Shown here piece by piece: positions 1 to 8,330 of a stretch of 12,276 bases of DNA (positions are counted from its first letter, which is position 1; the number at the start of each line of letters is the position of its first letter). A program made the position numbers and the translations under genes. This DNA comes from Clostridia bacterium (lineage in GTDB: Bacteria; Bacillota; Clostridia; Christensenellales; Borkfalkiaceae), in NCBI GenBank assembly GCA_029054485.1, contig JAIDFD010000014.1, positions 1 through 12,276 on the forward strand, given 5' to 3'. Under the pieces are notes generated by a model. The model did not search any database, was not told the DNA's origin, and saw only the letters and a list, made by a program, of their open reading frames with translations.

Positions 1-540
1 TTGGCTCGTGGGCTCGTAGTTGTGTATAAGAGCCTGCTCTGGGAGTGGCAGACCGCGCGCGACTGCATAACGGAGTATCTGCCTTACGTCGACGTTCTGT
101 TCGGCATAGAGCCTATAAATCTCAAAGACGAAAACGGCAAGGATATAAAAGACGGGCTTTCAATGAACCCGACCTACAAAGAACAGGACAGAATTTTCCG
201 CGAGCTTCACAAGCGGTACAATTTCAAGGCAATCGGCAGGCATGTAAGGTACGTTCATTCGGGCAGTGAAAACTCGCTCAAAGCCTTCCTTTGGTACGAC
301 GGCGAAACCTATGAAAGCCGTACTTTCCGCTTCAATATTCTCGACAGGGTGGGCGGAGGAGACGCGTTTGCGAGCGGCGCGATTTACGCGATTATGCGCA
401 AAATGAAGCCCGATGATATAGTAAACTTTGCGGTTGCGACCTCGGTAATCAAGCACACAATGCACGGTGATTTCAATATCACGGACGATGAGGCTTCTAT
501 CCGCAAGCTTATGAATCAGGAATTTGAAATAAGACGGTAG
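1..540 (+). CDS. 2-dehydro-3-deoxygluconokinase-like PfkB-family sugar kinase, 5'-truncated
   Basis: This is the C-terminal half of a ribokinase/PfkB-fold sugar kinase. The frame is open to the window edge, and about 179 codons remain of a family that is usually about 340 residues. The motif DRVGGGDAFASG (around residues 114-125 of the fragment) is the PfkB anion-hole signature; Asp121 (codon at 361) would be the catalytic base. The later stretch IKHTMHGDFN resembles the KHT-x-GDFN segment of KdgK-type enzymes, which phosphorylate 2-keto-3-deoxygluconate in sugar-acid breakdown. YKSLLW near codons 9-14 fits the N-Y-x-x-x-LW segment of the family. The TTG at position 1 is not a real start: about the first 32 bases match a sequencing adapter, so the trustworthy coding sequence begins near 25-34. 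The family is well supported; the exact substrate is inferred. It ends at TAG 538-540, just ahead of a terminator. Confidence 0.8.
   Translation: MARGLVVVYKSLLWEWQTARDCITEYLPYVDVLFGIEPINLKDENGKDIKDGLSMNPTYKEQDRIFRELHKRYNFKAIGRHVRYVHSGSENSLKAFLWYDGETYESRTFRFNILDRVGGGDAFASGAIYAIMRKMKPDDIVNFAVATSVIKHTMHGDFNITDDEASIRKLMNQEFEIRR
3..36 (+). other. Residual Nextera (Read 2) transposase adapter at the contig end
   Basis: Aligned without gaps to the 34-base Illumina Nextera Read 2 transposase adapter, 29 of 34 bases agree. The match includes two unbroken 12-base blocks, CTCGTGGGCTCG (5-16) and TGTGTATAAGAG (21-32). Mismatches are at 4, 17, 20, 33 and 35; the last two fall where genuine kinase sequence (YKSLLW) takes over. 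The adapter sequence is recalled, not searched. The stretch is best read as untrimmed adapter joined to genomic DNA through a shared TATAAGAG. Confidence 0.88.
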
Positions 541-552
541 GATTATAAAATT

Positions 553-587
553 AAAGCCCCGCGCACTTTAAGTGCGCGGGGCTTTTT
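553..587. terminator. Bidirectional rho-independent terminator
   Basis: A perfect 14-bp GC-rich stem (553-566 with 572-585) has a five-base loop, TTTAA. It is followed by a T-run (583-587) on the plus strand. On the minus strand it is followed by the complement of 540-555, which is rich in T. It sits between the convergent kinase and lipoprotein genes and would stop transcription from both sides. Confidence 0.93.
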
Positions 588-602
588 GAGTTTGTAAAGA
601 TT

Positions 603-1727
603 TTAATTATTCCAAATGGTGGAAGATACTTCTTTAAGGCTGAAATTCAGCGTACCCAATCCGAAGGGCAGGGGCATTGCAAGTTTAAGCATAGTGCAGC
701 GCGCGGTGTTGGCGTCGTTGTCGGTCAAAGCCGCGTACCAAACGGTTTGGGTTGTGCCTGACATTTCACCGCCGTTGTAGGCAATCGAAACCGCCACGCT
801 GGGCACGCCCTTGTCCTCAACCTCGTTGCCCTCTTCGTCCTCGTCAGGGGTGTAGAGGTTTTTCTCGGCGAGAGCTTCGGAAATTGTTTTAAGCTCTTCC
901 TTTTCTATTGCGGTTGCACCGCCTTTAAGGTTGATAGTCGAAATTCCGCCCGACTGCGCGTTGAACAAATCAATCGACTGCGAAAGGCTGTCCGAAAGCT
1001 TCATACTGCGTACCGCGATATAGAGGGACGAGTTGTCAAACAAAGTATTGGAAGTTTTGTTCAGCCTTGTATAAGTTTTAGAGGTTGTTTCTTCGTTTTC
1101 GGTTTTATATGAAGTAACTTCCGTGCAGGCGCTGTTGTAATAATTTACAAAAGACAAATCGTAGTGCTTGTACGCCGCCGCAAGGGAAGCGGGGTTGTGC
1201 ATAGCGGGGGAAGTCGTACTCAAAGTCTGACTGCTGTAAACGGGTTGCAGATTGTAGTAAGCCGAGCGGAAATAGCTCACGGTTTCCACGCTGTCCTCAA
1301 ACCACTCGGTTTCCTCGCTGCCCTTGGAAAATTTAACCGAAATTTTAAAGGTGGTTTTATAGCAGTACAATGTTTCGGTTTTTTCTACGCGGTAGTTTTC
1401 AAGCGCCTGTGTGTTCCAGTCGTAGTCGAACGCGTAAAACTCGGTAGAGTATTCGCCGTCTTTATACTCAACGGAATAGAAGCCGTTGTTCGCGCTTTCA
1501 AAAGTTACGCCGTATTTCAGGACTTCGCCGCCGATGAAATTTTCGTTGTCCTCGATAAAATAGGGCTGAATACCCTTATAGCCCGTCTGGGTGTACCAGT
1601 TTGAGTTTGTCAGAGCGCTGTTGCTGATCTTTGAGCCGCAACTCGAGCAACTGCCCGCACAGCCCGCAAGGGTCACAGCCGCGACCGCCGCGGCAACAAC
1701 AGCCGTAAATTTGGGAAATCTTTTCAT
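603..1727 (-). CDS. Putative lipoprotein of unknown function
   Basis: The product is a predicted 374-residue exported lipoprotein. MKRFPKF gives a basic N-region, followed by an Ala/Val-rich hydrophobic core and a lipobox LAGC with the lipidated cysteine at residue 23. Two more cysteines follow at once (C27, C30). The rest is rich in Tyr, Ser, Thr and Asn, with an acidic stretch near the C-terminal third (DEDEEGNEVED). I recognise no catalytic motif or family. The frame extends 18 codons upstream to 1781. I chose ATG 1727 because it starts the signal peptide properly and because the upstream codons overlap a near-consensus promoter. No Shine-Dalgarno is present, and the -10 box ends nine bases before the ATG, suggesting a nearly leaderless mRNA. 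The gene is monocistronic, divergent from addB, and ends at the shared terminator. It is probably anchored on the outer face of the cytoplasmic membrane. Confidence 0.85.
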   Translation of the reverse strand: MKRFPKFTAVVAAAVAAVTLAGCAGSCSSCGSKISNSALTNSNWYTQTGYKGIQPYFIEDNENFIGGEVLKYGVTFESANNGFYSVEYKDGEYSTEFYAFDYDWNTQALENYRVEKTETLYCYKTTFKISVKFSKGSEETEWFEDSVETVSYFRSAYYNLQPVYSSQTLSTTSPAMHNPASLAAAYKHYDLSFVNYYNSACTEVTSYKTENEETTSKTYTRLNKTSNTLFDNSSLYIAVRSMKLSDSLSQSIDLFNAQSGGISTINLKGGATAIEKEELKTISEALAEKNLYTPDEDEEGNEVEDKGVPSVAVSIAYNGGEMSGTTQTVWYAALTDNDANTARCTMLKLAMPLPFGLGTLNFSLKEVSSTIWNN

Positions 1728-1736
1728 AACGGGCTT

Positions 1737-1765
1737 ATTATAACACATTATTTTATAATTGTAAA
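1737..1765 (-). promoter_or_regulatory. SigA-type promoter of the lipoprotein gene
   Basis: Read on the minus strand, the -35 is TTTACA (1765-1760), followed by exactly 17 bases and a perfect extended -10, TGTTATAAT, with TATAAT at 1742-1737. The expected start of transcription falls about three bases before ATG 1727, leaving almost no leader and no ribosome-binding site. Confidence 0.8.
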
Positions 1766-1803
1766 AACTTTTATGGCACAAAATGATTAAAAATCTGCGG
1801 CGG

Positions 1804-1814
1804 TGTGTTATAAT
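1804..1814 (+). promoter_or_regulatory. Extended -10 promoter of addBA
   Basis: TGTGTTATAAT matches the same 11 bases of the divergent lipoprotein promoter (1747-1737). TATAAT occupies 1809-1814. The best -35 is weak: TTAAAA at 1787-1792 with a 16-base spacer. The -10 ends six bases before ATG 1821, so the expected transcription start is at or next to the A of the ATG. Confidence 0.7.
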
Positions 1815-1820
1815 GGGGGT

Positions 1821-4800
1821 ATGATAAAAGCGAGCGTTTGCCCCGCGATATACGCGGCGCTTGAAAAACTTAAAAGCATAATTTCCGCCAACAGGGAGTC
1901 GGGTCGTAAGACTGTAATTTTCTGCGAGGACAGGCTTACGCTTGCGGCGGAGCGCACGGTTTGCGCGGCGGTCGGCGGTACTTTTACGGTATCGGTTTAT
2001 ACCTTTGCACGGTTTTTGTCGGCGGAGCGGGGCAGGCGGGCGGACATTCTCACCGCTCAGGGCTCGGCAATGGCAATCCGCAAAATCATAGAGGAAAAGC
2101 GTGAAGAGTTGAAGCTGTTTGGCAAGTTTTCCGCCGCGGCGGCGGCAGGCGCGGTATATGACACAATCGCGCTGTTGTACGCCTCTAAAATTTCTGCCGG
2201 GGACTTACAAAAAGCGGACGCGGACGGGTTGTTGCAGAGCAAGCTTCACGACATTGCCGCGGTGTATGCGGAATACGAAAAATATCTTGAAAACAGCGGA
2301 AAAGTAGACAGAAACGCTTACCTTTCGGAGTTGCCCGAAATTATAGAAAGGAGCGAAAAAATCTCGGGGAGCGACGTGGTGTTTTTGGGCTTCCAGTCGT
2401 TTACGCGCTCTTCCTTAGACTGCGCGCGGGCGGCTTTCCGCTCGGCAAAAAACGTTTACGGGCTGTTTATCGGAGGAAAAGAAGAGATTTACGTCAACGA
2501 AGCGCTGACCTCGTTCGAGGGCGCGGCGGAAGAGTTCGGCGGCGCCGAAGTCGAGCTGGTGGAAAGCGAAATGATTCAAGAGGCTGAAATTTTGCGTAAG
2601 TGCCTCTTCGACCCCGAAACTTTCCACACGGCAAAGCCCGTTAAATCCGACAGGGTGCATCTTTTTGAGGCGGCGGACGAGGAAGAGGAACTTGAATTTA
2701 TCGCCGCGAGCATTAAAAAATTCGTTTTGGACGGCGGGGAGAGATATTCGGACATATCGGTTATGCTTCCGGACGTAGCGGCGGCGGAGCGCGGGATAAG
2801 GCGGGTATTTTCGCAGTACCGCATACCCTACTACGCGGACAGGCGGCACACACTGTCCGAACACGCGGCGGCAAAATTCGTTCTGGACTATTTAAACTGT
2901 CTTTTTACGGGCTGTCCCTTTAAGGAGTGCGACGGCGTGATTTCATCGCCCCTTTTCCCTGCGGAGAGAGAGGACAAGGATATCTACAGAAACTACGCTT
3001 TAAGGCTTGCGAACTTCCGCGGCGGAATAAGGCGGGAGCCGAACCCCGAAATTTTGAATAAAATGAATTTCGATTACGATGCGGTGCAGAGGGTGCGGGA
3101 TAAGTTTTTAAAGGGGCTTTACTGCCTTAAAACGGGCACGGCGGCTGAGGTGTGCGGCGGCGTAAAAGCGCTTTTGGAAGAGCTTGAAGTGAAAGCCCGC
3201 CTCGATGAAATCGCCGAAAAATTCAAAGACGATTACCCTGCGGAAAGCGAGTTCAGTTCAAGGGTTTACGAAGCTGTTTTAAGCGTTTTGGAAGAGGCGG
3301 AGGTTATCGCGGGCGGCGGAAAAATGCCGCTGAACGAATTTATTAAAATTTTGAAAAGCGGTTTCGGCGCGTTGGAAATTTCGCTAATACCGCCCAAAGC
3401 GGACGCGGTTTTCGTGGGCGATATTTCGGCAACGGCGAACACGGGAAGCCGTGTGATTTTTGCGGCGGGACTTACGGACGACGTGCCGTTATCCAGTGCG
3501 GACACCGCGCTATTAACCGACAGGGAAATCGCGGAACTGGAGGGCGCAAATTTAAATATTTCGCCCAAAATCCGTCAGGTCAATATGCGCAGGCGGGAGC
3601 AGACCGCGCTGAATATCTGCGCCTTTAAAAATCAGCTTTATCTGTCCTATTCCGTGCGCGTGGGCGGTGAGGAAAGCGGCGTAAGCGAAATTATTTCTTA
3701 CGCAAAGCGAGCGTTTTTAACGGCGGGTGGCGGCGAGCTTAAAGCGGTGAATATCAAGCGGCTTGAAAAATCGGACGCGGCGCTTGTCTACTATTGCAGT
3801 GAAAAAATTCCCGCGCTCAAAAGGCTTACTTCTTCGCCCCGCGCGGAAACGCTGTCGGCGGTGTACGAGTGTCTGAAAGAGCGTGGGTTTGAACGCGAGG
3901 CGGACGCGGCGCTGGAAGCGCCCAAGCAAAAAGTTTTAAACGACGGGCGCGCGCTGTTTGTAAGCTATAACTCTATCACACCCACAATGCTGGAAACCTA
4001 TTTTTCCTGCCCGTACAGAAACTTCGTGCAGAACGGCTTGAAGTTGCAGGAGCGGGAAGAGGGAACTTTGCGCCCCGTGGACACGGGCAACTTCATACAC
4101 ACCGTGCTTCAACGCGTTGCGCCCGAAATGGAAAGCCTCTCGGCTGAGCAGGTCGTTGTCCGCACGGAAGAGATTGCCGAAAAACTTTTAAGCGACGCGC
4201 CCTACGCAACGCTTACCGACAGCAAGAGCGGCGGTTACACGGCTAAGGCACTTATCAAGGAAGCGGGGATAATCGCTTCGGGTATGTATGAACAGCTGAA
4301 AAATTCCGCTTTTAAGATAGAGAGCGCGGAGTACAAGTGCGAGGTGCCTCTCGGGGACGGCATTAAAATTTTCGGCAGAATAGACCGAGTGGACGCATGC
4401 GGCGATTTGGTCAGGATTATCGACTATAAGACGGGCACGGTTGACAACTCGCCCGCAAAGTATTATATGGGTTTAAAATTACAGCTTCCGCTGTATCTGA
4501 CTTCCGCCGCAAAGGGCAGAAGGGCTGCGGGCGCGTACTATTTCCCCGCCTCGGTTGAGTACAGGGACAAGGCGGACGGCGTGTTCAGGTTGCAGGGCTT
4601 TATGGACGGAAGCGATGAGGTTGTGTCGCAGTCGGACGTGACCATTCAACCCAAAACAAAGAGCAAATATTTCGACGCCTATCTAGGCGGCGGCAGAAGC
4701 GACAAGGCGATGTCCCCCGAAGTGTTCGGCGGGTTTTTAGAGTATTCGCAGGCGGTTGCGAAGCAGGGCGCAAGCGAAATGCTGGGCGGGAACATTATCC

Positions 4801-4949
4801 CCTCGCCCGCCGAGGATGCGTGCAAGTTCTGCAAGGCGGGCGGAAGCTGTGCCTTTGCGGTGGGCACGGACGGCGAAGAACGCTCATCGCGTAGCTTGAA
4901 GTGCGGTGAAATTGCAGACGTAGTAAAGCGGTTGAAGGAGGGTGAATGA
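1821..4949 (+). CDS. addB: ATP-dependent helicase/nuclease subunit AddB
   Basis: AddB is the second subunit of the AddAB (RecBCD-like) complex, which resects double-strand ends and loads recombination. The 1042-residue product has an inactivated-helicase-like body and a C-terminal RecB-family nuclease. Nuclease residues visible are H760, D855 (GRIDRVD), D868 and K870 (IIDYKTG). Four cysteines, C730, C1001, C1004 and C1010 (C ... C-x2-C-x5-C), reproduce the spacing of the AddB iron-sulfur cluster. The N-terminus lacks the Walker A loop (GxSGxGKT) seen in Bacillus AddB; the equivalent place reads CPAIYAALEKL. I chose ATG 1821. The in-frame GTG at 1803 lies over the promoter -10 and has no ribosome site. 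GGGGG at 1815-1819 is too close to the ATG to act as a normal Shine-Dalgarno, so a leaderless mRNA is likely. Its stop overlaps the addA start (ATGA). Confidence 0.95.
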   Translation: MIKASVCPAIYAALEKLKSIISANRESGRKTVIFCEDRLTLAAERTVCAAVGGTFTVSVYTFARFLSAERGRRADILTAQGSAMAIRKIIEEKREELKLFGKFSAAAAAGAVYDTIALLYASKISAGDLQKADADGLLQSKLHDIAAVYAEYEKYLENSGKVDRNAYLSELPEIIERSEKISGSDVVFLGFQSFTRSSLDCARAAFRSAKNVYGLFIGGKEEIYVNEALTSFEGAAEEFGGAEVELVESEMIQEAEILRKCLFDPETFHTAKPVKSDRVHLFEAADEEEELEFIAASIKKFVLDGGERYSDISVMLPDVAAAERGIRRVFSQYRIPYYADRRHTLSEHAAAKFVLDYLNCLFTGCPFKECDGVISSPLFPAEREDKDIYRNYALRLANFRGGIRREPNPEILNKMNFDYDAVQRVRDKFLKGLYCLKTGTAAEVCGGVKALLEELEVKARLDEIAEKFKDDYPAESEFSSRVYEAVLSVLEEAEVIAGGGKMPLNEFIKILKSGFGALEISLIPPKADAVFVGDISATANTGSRVIFAAGLTDDVPLSSADTALLTDREIAELEGANLNISPKIRQVNMRRREQTALNICAFKNQLYLSYSVRVGGEESGVSEIISYAKRAFLTAGGGELKAVNIKRLEKSDAALVYYCSEKIPALKRLTSSPRAETLSAVYECLKERGFEREADAALEAPKQKVLNDGRALFVSYNSITPTMLETYFSCPYRNFVQNGLKLQEREEGTLRPVDTGNFIHTVLQRVAPEMESLSAEQVVVRTEEIAEKLLSDAPYATLTDSKSGGYTAKALIKEAGIIASGMYEQLKNSAFKIESAEYKCEVPLGDGIKIFGRIDRVDACGDLVRIIDYKTGTVDNSPAKYYMGLKLQLPLYLTSAAKGRRAAGAYYFPASVEYRDKADGVFRLQGFMDGSDEVVSQSDVTIQPKTKSKYFDAYLGGGRSDKAMSPEVFGGFLEYSQAVAKQGASEMLGGNIIPSPAEDACKFCKAGGSCAFAVGTDGEERSSRSLKCGEIADVVKRLKEGE

Positions 4950-7900
4950 TGGGCATTACCTCGGAACAGCAAGCCGCGATAGACAGCCGCGGCAAGGTGA
5001 TAGTTTCGGCTTCCGCGGGCAGCGGCAAGACCTTTGTAATGATAAAAAAGCTTGTTGAAGCGATTGCGGCCGGCGCGGATTTAGACGGCGTTCTCGCCGT
5101 GACGTTCACCAAAAAAGCCGCCGCGCAGATAAAGGAAAAACTGCGCACGGCGCTGATTGAAAAAATGAGCGCCTGCACCGATACGGCGCGCGCACACATT
5201 AAAAGCCAGCTTTCAAAAATTCCGTCTGCGGCGATTTCTACCATACACGCGTTTTGCGCAAAGCTTTTGCGGACTTACTTTTACGCGTTGGATATAGACG
5301 GAACATTCGATATAATTTCTGCGGACGACTCCTCGGCAAAGGACTACAAGCGGCGCGCGCTGGACGCAGTTTTCGAAAAACTGTACGAAGAGGCAGACGG
5401 GGGATTTTTGCACCTTTTGAAGTGCTACCGCAAAAAGCGGAGCGACGGCTTTCTGCGCGCTCTCGTTCTGGACGGATACGAAAAACTGCGCATCACCGCA
5501 AGGTATACCGACCTTTTGGACGGCGCGGAAAAGATATTTACGGAAGAGGGCTTCAACGAAGTCTGCGCACAGCTTCAAGAAGATATTAAAAAGAGGTGCG
5601 CGGCGCTCAAAGAGGCGGTTGTGGAGTTTGCTGCAGGCTTTAATAATCCCCACCCCGCATACGAAACCATTTTCGGCGAAATGCTCGAAAGTCTTGAAGA
5701 GGTTTCGCACGGCGGAATTTTCGACCCCGTGCCCCCCTTGACAAGGACGCGAAAGCCCGCCGACAAAGATGACAAGGAAGAGGGCGAAAGATTTAAAGCC
5801 TTTAAAGAAAGTATTTTAAAAAGATACAACGCACTCCGCGCCGACATTGCGGACGAGCAGACCGAAAGGCGCGCGTTTTCCGAAAGCGGAAAAACCGCGG
5901 TTGCGTTTTGCAATCTTTTAAAGCAATTCGACGTTGCCTACACCGCGATAAAGCGGGACGAAAACAAACTGGATTATAACGACCTCGAACACCTGACGCT
6001 CGCGCTGTTGGAGGACAAGCAGGTCAGAGAGGAAATAAACAGGCGGTTCACCCTCGTATTCGTCGACGAGTATCAGGACGTAAACCCGGTGCAGGAAGAG
6101 CTTATTTCGAAAATCGGCGCGGAAAATATCTTCCTCGTCGGCGACGTAAAGCAGGCGATTTACGGCTTCCGCGGAAGCAGGTCGCTGTTCTTTGCCGAAA
6201 AGTATAACTCGTTCGAGGGGGGCGGCGGAAGCGCATTGAGACTTTCGCACAACTTCCGCTCGTCGGACGGGGTACTGGATTTCGTGAACGCGCTGTTTTC
6301 GCAGATTATGACTACGTCTACCTGCGGCTTCGACTATGCCGCCGGCAGTAAAATGATTTCTGGCGGGGGTTACCCCGCAGGATACGGAAGCAGTGAAATT
6401 CACCTCTTCGGTGCGGACGAAGAGGATAATTCCCTGCCCGAGGTATACTCGGTTAAGTCGGGCGCAAAGAGAGTAAAACACTCGCGCGAGGGATTGGCGG
6501 TTTTATCGGTAGTCGAGCGCGAGTTGAAGGGCAAGCACTACGATCCGTCAAGCGGAAGCTTAGTGGACACGCAGGCGGGGGATATATGTATCCTTACCCG
6601 AAAGCGCAATGCGGCGGCAAACGGCATTGTCCGCGCGCTGTCGGACGCGGGTTACTCGGTTGCAGGCAGTAAGGAACAGAATATCTGCACCCGACCCGAA
6701 GTCAAACAGATGATAGATATACTGTCCTATATAGATAATTCCAAACAGGACGTGCCGCTAGTTTCCGCCCTCCTGTCTCCGCTCGGCGGACTGGATTGCG
6801 ATGAACTTGCGCAAATCAGAATAGCTTACAAGGGTGAAAAGCGTTTGCCGTTCAGGGATTGTTGCGACTTGTATTTAGCCGAAAACAGGGACGATACCGC
6901 GCGGAAAATTCATCGCTTCAAGAGAATGATTGTGCGGCTGAAAGAGCTTTCTGACGTGCTTTCCGCCGCCGAGATTATAGACAAAATTTTGCAGGGCACC
7001 TCGCTGGAAGCGGCTTATTCCGCGGGCGGCGGAGAAAAACTGAAAAATCTGCGCCGCCTCGCCAAAGAGGGCGAAAATTTAAGCGTGAGCGAATTTCTTG
7101 CCAAATTGAAAGACTCGGGATACGATATACCCGCGCCGCCTTCGGCTTCGTCCGACAGCATAAAGGTAATGACTATGCACGCAAGCAAGGGGCTTGAATT
7201 TCCGATTGTCATAATCGCGGACGTCTGCGCTACCTTCAAGGGCAGAAACGACAACGAGATGCCTTTCGATGAAAAATTCGGATTTGCGCCCAAATGCCAC
7301 GACGCGGAAAATATGCTTGTGCGCTCAACCCTTTTAAGGCGGTTGACTCTTGCGCGGGCGGAAGCGGAAGAGCTTAAAAACGAGCTGAACCTGTTTTACG
7401 TTGCATGTACGCGGGCAATGTGCCGGCTTCACGTTATGGCGGAAGAGTGCAAGGAATATTCTTCACTGGAAGCGGCGGACGCCAAATGCTATGCAAAACT
7501 TTTCGATATGAAGGCGTTTTCGCCCGAGGAGCTGCCGCCCCGCGAAGATTTTACCGCGGGCGAAAAGGTGGGCGTGCAACTCAAAGAGCCGGACAAAAAT
7601 TTACTTGAAAGTCTCAAAGACAAGTTTATGCGCGCCTACCCGCACGAAGAGGGCGTTGACCTGCCGGTAAAAAGCTCGGCTTCCAAAATTCTTCACCTTT
7701 CCGAACACGACTATTTCCGCCCCGCCGAACTCTTCGAAGAAGAGGGCGAAACGGGCGCCGAGCGCGGCACGGCTTACCACGCGTTTTTGGAGCTTTGCGA
7801 CTTTGATAAAAAGGATGCTGAGGCAATTTCAAAAGAGATTGAAAGCTTTGTGCAAAGCGGAAAATTGACCGCGGAGGCGGCAGACCTTCTGAGCGCGGAC

Positions 7901-8254
7901 GAGCTTTGCGAAATTTTGAATATGCCCGTCTTTGGAAATTTAAAGGGCGCTACCCTTTTGAGGGAACAGGAATTTTTGTGCAATCTTCCCGCAAAGGACG
8001 TTTTGCCCGATACGACTTCTTCGGACGGCGTGCTTGTTCAGGGCGCGATTGACCTTTTGGCGCTGCAAAGCGATAAAGCTTTAATAATTGATTACAAATA
8101 TTCCAAAAAGGACGACGAGGGGCTTATAGAAACCTATTCACCCCAGCTTGCGCTGTATAAAAAGGCGGTTGCGGTGGTCACGGGCAAGGCGGAAAAGGAT
8201 ATTCGCTGCGTAATCGTAAATATTTTCAGGCGCAGACAAATCAATCTTGATTAA
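4946..8254 (+). CDS. addA: ATP-dependent helicase/nuclease subunit AddA
   Basis: AddA is the UvrD-like superfamily 1A helicase and nuclease of AddAB. The 1102-residue protein (a little shorter than the roughly 1230 of B. subtilis) shows the helicase motifs in order. These are TSEQQAAI, Walker A SAGSGKT (Lys28), Walker B DEYQD (374-378), GDVKQAIYGFRGS, LSHNFRSS, TMHASKGLEFP (His745) and FYVACTRA (817-824). The C-terminal RecB-type nuclease carries H945 (GTAYHAFLEL), D1036, D1049 and K1051 (IDYKYS), so both activities look intact. AAGGAGGG at 4935-4942 serves two adjacent starts, ATG 4946 and ATG 4949. The second has the better spacing (about 7 bases after GGAGG) and differs by one methionine. 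The overlap with the addB stop indicates translational coupling and equal subunit output. Confidence 0.97.
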   Translation: MMGITSEQQAAIDSRGKVIVSASAGSGKTFVMIKKLVEAIAAGADLDGVLAVTFTKKAAAQIKEKLRTALIEKMSACTDTARAHIKSQLSKIPSAAISTIHAFCAKLLRTYFYALDIDGTFDIISADDSSAKDYKRRALDAVFEKLYEEADGGFLHLLKCYRKKRSDGFLRALVLDGYEKLRITARYTDLLDGAEKIFTEEGFNEVCAQLQEDIKKRCAALKEAVVEFAAGFNNPHPAYETIFGEMLESLEEVSHGGIFDPVPPLTRTRKPADKDDKEEGERFKAFKESILKRYNALRADIADEQTERRAFSESGKTAVAFCNLLKQFDVAYTAIKRDENKLDYNDLEHLTLALLEDKQVREEINRRFTLVFVDEYQDVNPVQEELISKIGAENIFLVGDVKQAIYGFRGSRSLFFAEKYNSFEGGGGSALRLSHNFRSSDGVLDFVNALFSQIMTTSTCGFDYAAGSKMISGGGYPAGYGSSEIHLFGADEEDNSLPEVYSVKSGAKRVKHSREGLAVLSVVERELKGKHYDPSSGSLVDTQAGDICILTRKRNAAANGIVRALSDAGYSVAGSKEQNICTRPEVKQMIDILSYIDNSKQDVPLVSALLSPLGGLDCDELAQIRIAYKGEKRLPFRDCCDLYLAENRDDTARKIHRFKRMIVRLKELSDVLSAAEIIDKILQGTSLEAAYSAGGGEKLKNLRRLAKEGENLSVSEFLAKLKDSGYDIPAPPSASSDSIKVMTMHASKGLEFPIVIIADVCATFKGRNDNEMPFDEKFGFAPKCHDAENMLVRSTLLRRLTLARAEAEELKNELNLFYVACTRAMCRLHVMAEECKEYSSLEAADAKCYAKLFDMKAFSPEELPPREDFTAGEKVGVQLKEPDKNLLESLKDKFMRAYPHEEGVDLPVKSSASKILHLSEHDYFRPAELFEEEGETGAERGTAYHAFLELCDFDKKDAEAISKEIESFVQSGKLTAEAADLLSADELCEILNMPVFGNLKGATLLREQEFLCNLPAKDVLPDTTSSDGVLVQGAIDLLALQSDKALIIDYKYSKKDDEGLIETYSPQLALYKKAVAVVTGKAEKDIRCVIVNIFRRRQINLD

Positions 8255-8284
8255 AAAACAAAAAACCTGTTTTTTTGCGACAAA

Positions 8285-8317
8285 ATATCCGTCTTTTCAC
8301 GGCTGAAAGACGGATAT
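8285..8317. repeat. 12-bp perfect inverted repeat before the 8331 gene
   Basis: ATATCCGTCTTT (8285-8296) is exactly complementary to AAAGACGGATAT (8306-8317), with a nine-base loop. The right arm runs into the -10 box of the following gene. It could be the terminator of addBA, although it lacks a clean T-tract (AATTTATA follows), or an operator for the downstream gene. An A/T-only fold just upstream (8260-8276, ending in seven T) may help termination. Confidence 0.7.
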
Positions 8318-8320
8318 AAT
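8315..8320 (+). promoter_or_regulatory. -10 box of the 8331 membrane-protein gene
   Basis: A perfect TATAAT lies ten bases before ATG 8331. No good -35 is present at 16-18 bases (TCTTTT or similar), and there is no TG extension. If used, the transcript would start about four bases before the ATG, with no ribosome site. Confidence 0.55.
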
Positions 8321-8330
8321 TTATACGCTT

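Noticed and set aside
1728..1781. Eighteen-codon N-terminal extension of the lipoprotein
   Set aside because: It would overlap the promoter -35 and -10 and would place a polar stretch ahead of a proper signal peptide.
5918..6481. 187-codon open frame on the minus strand inside addA
   Set aside because: It lies opposite addA helicase motifs (DEYQD, GDVKQAIYGFRGS), which fully explain the sequence; the antisense frame shows no domain.
8260..8276. A-run, CCTG, T-run as a terminator for addBA
   Set aside because: The stem would be A/T only with a four-base loop, too weak to call alone; mentioned only as possible help to the inverted repeat that follows.
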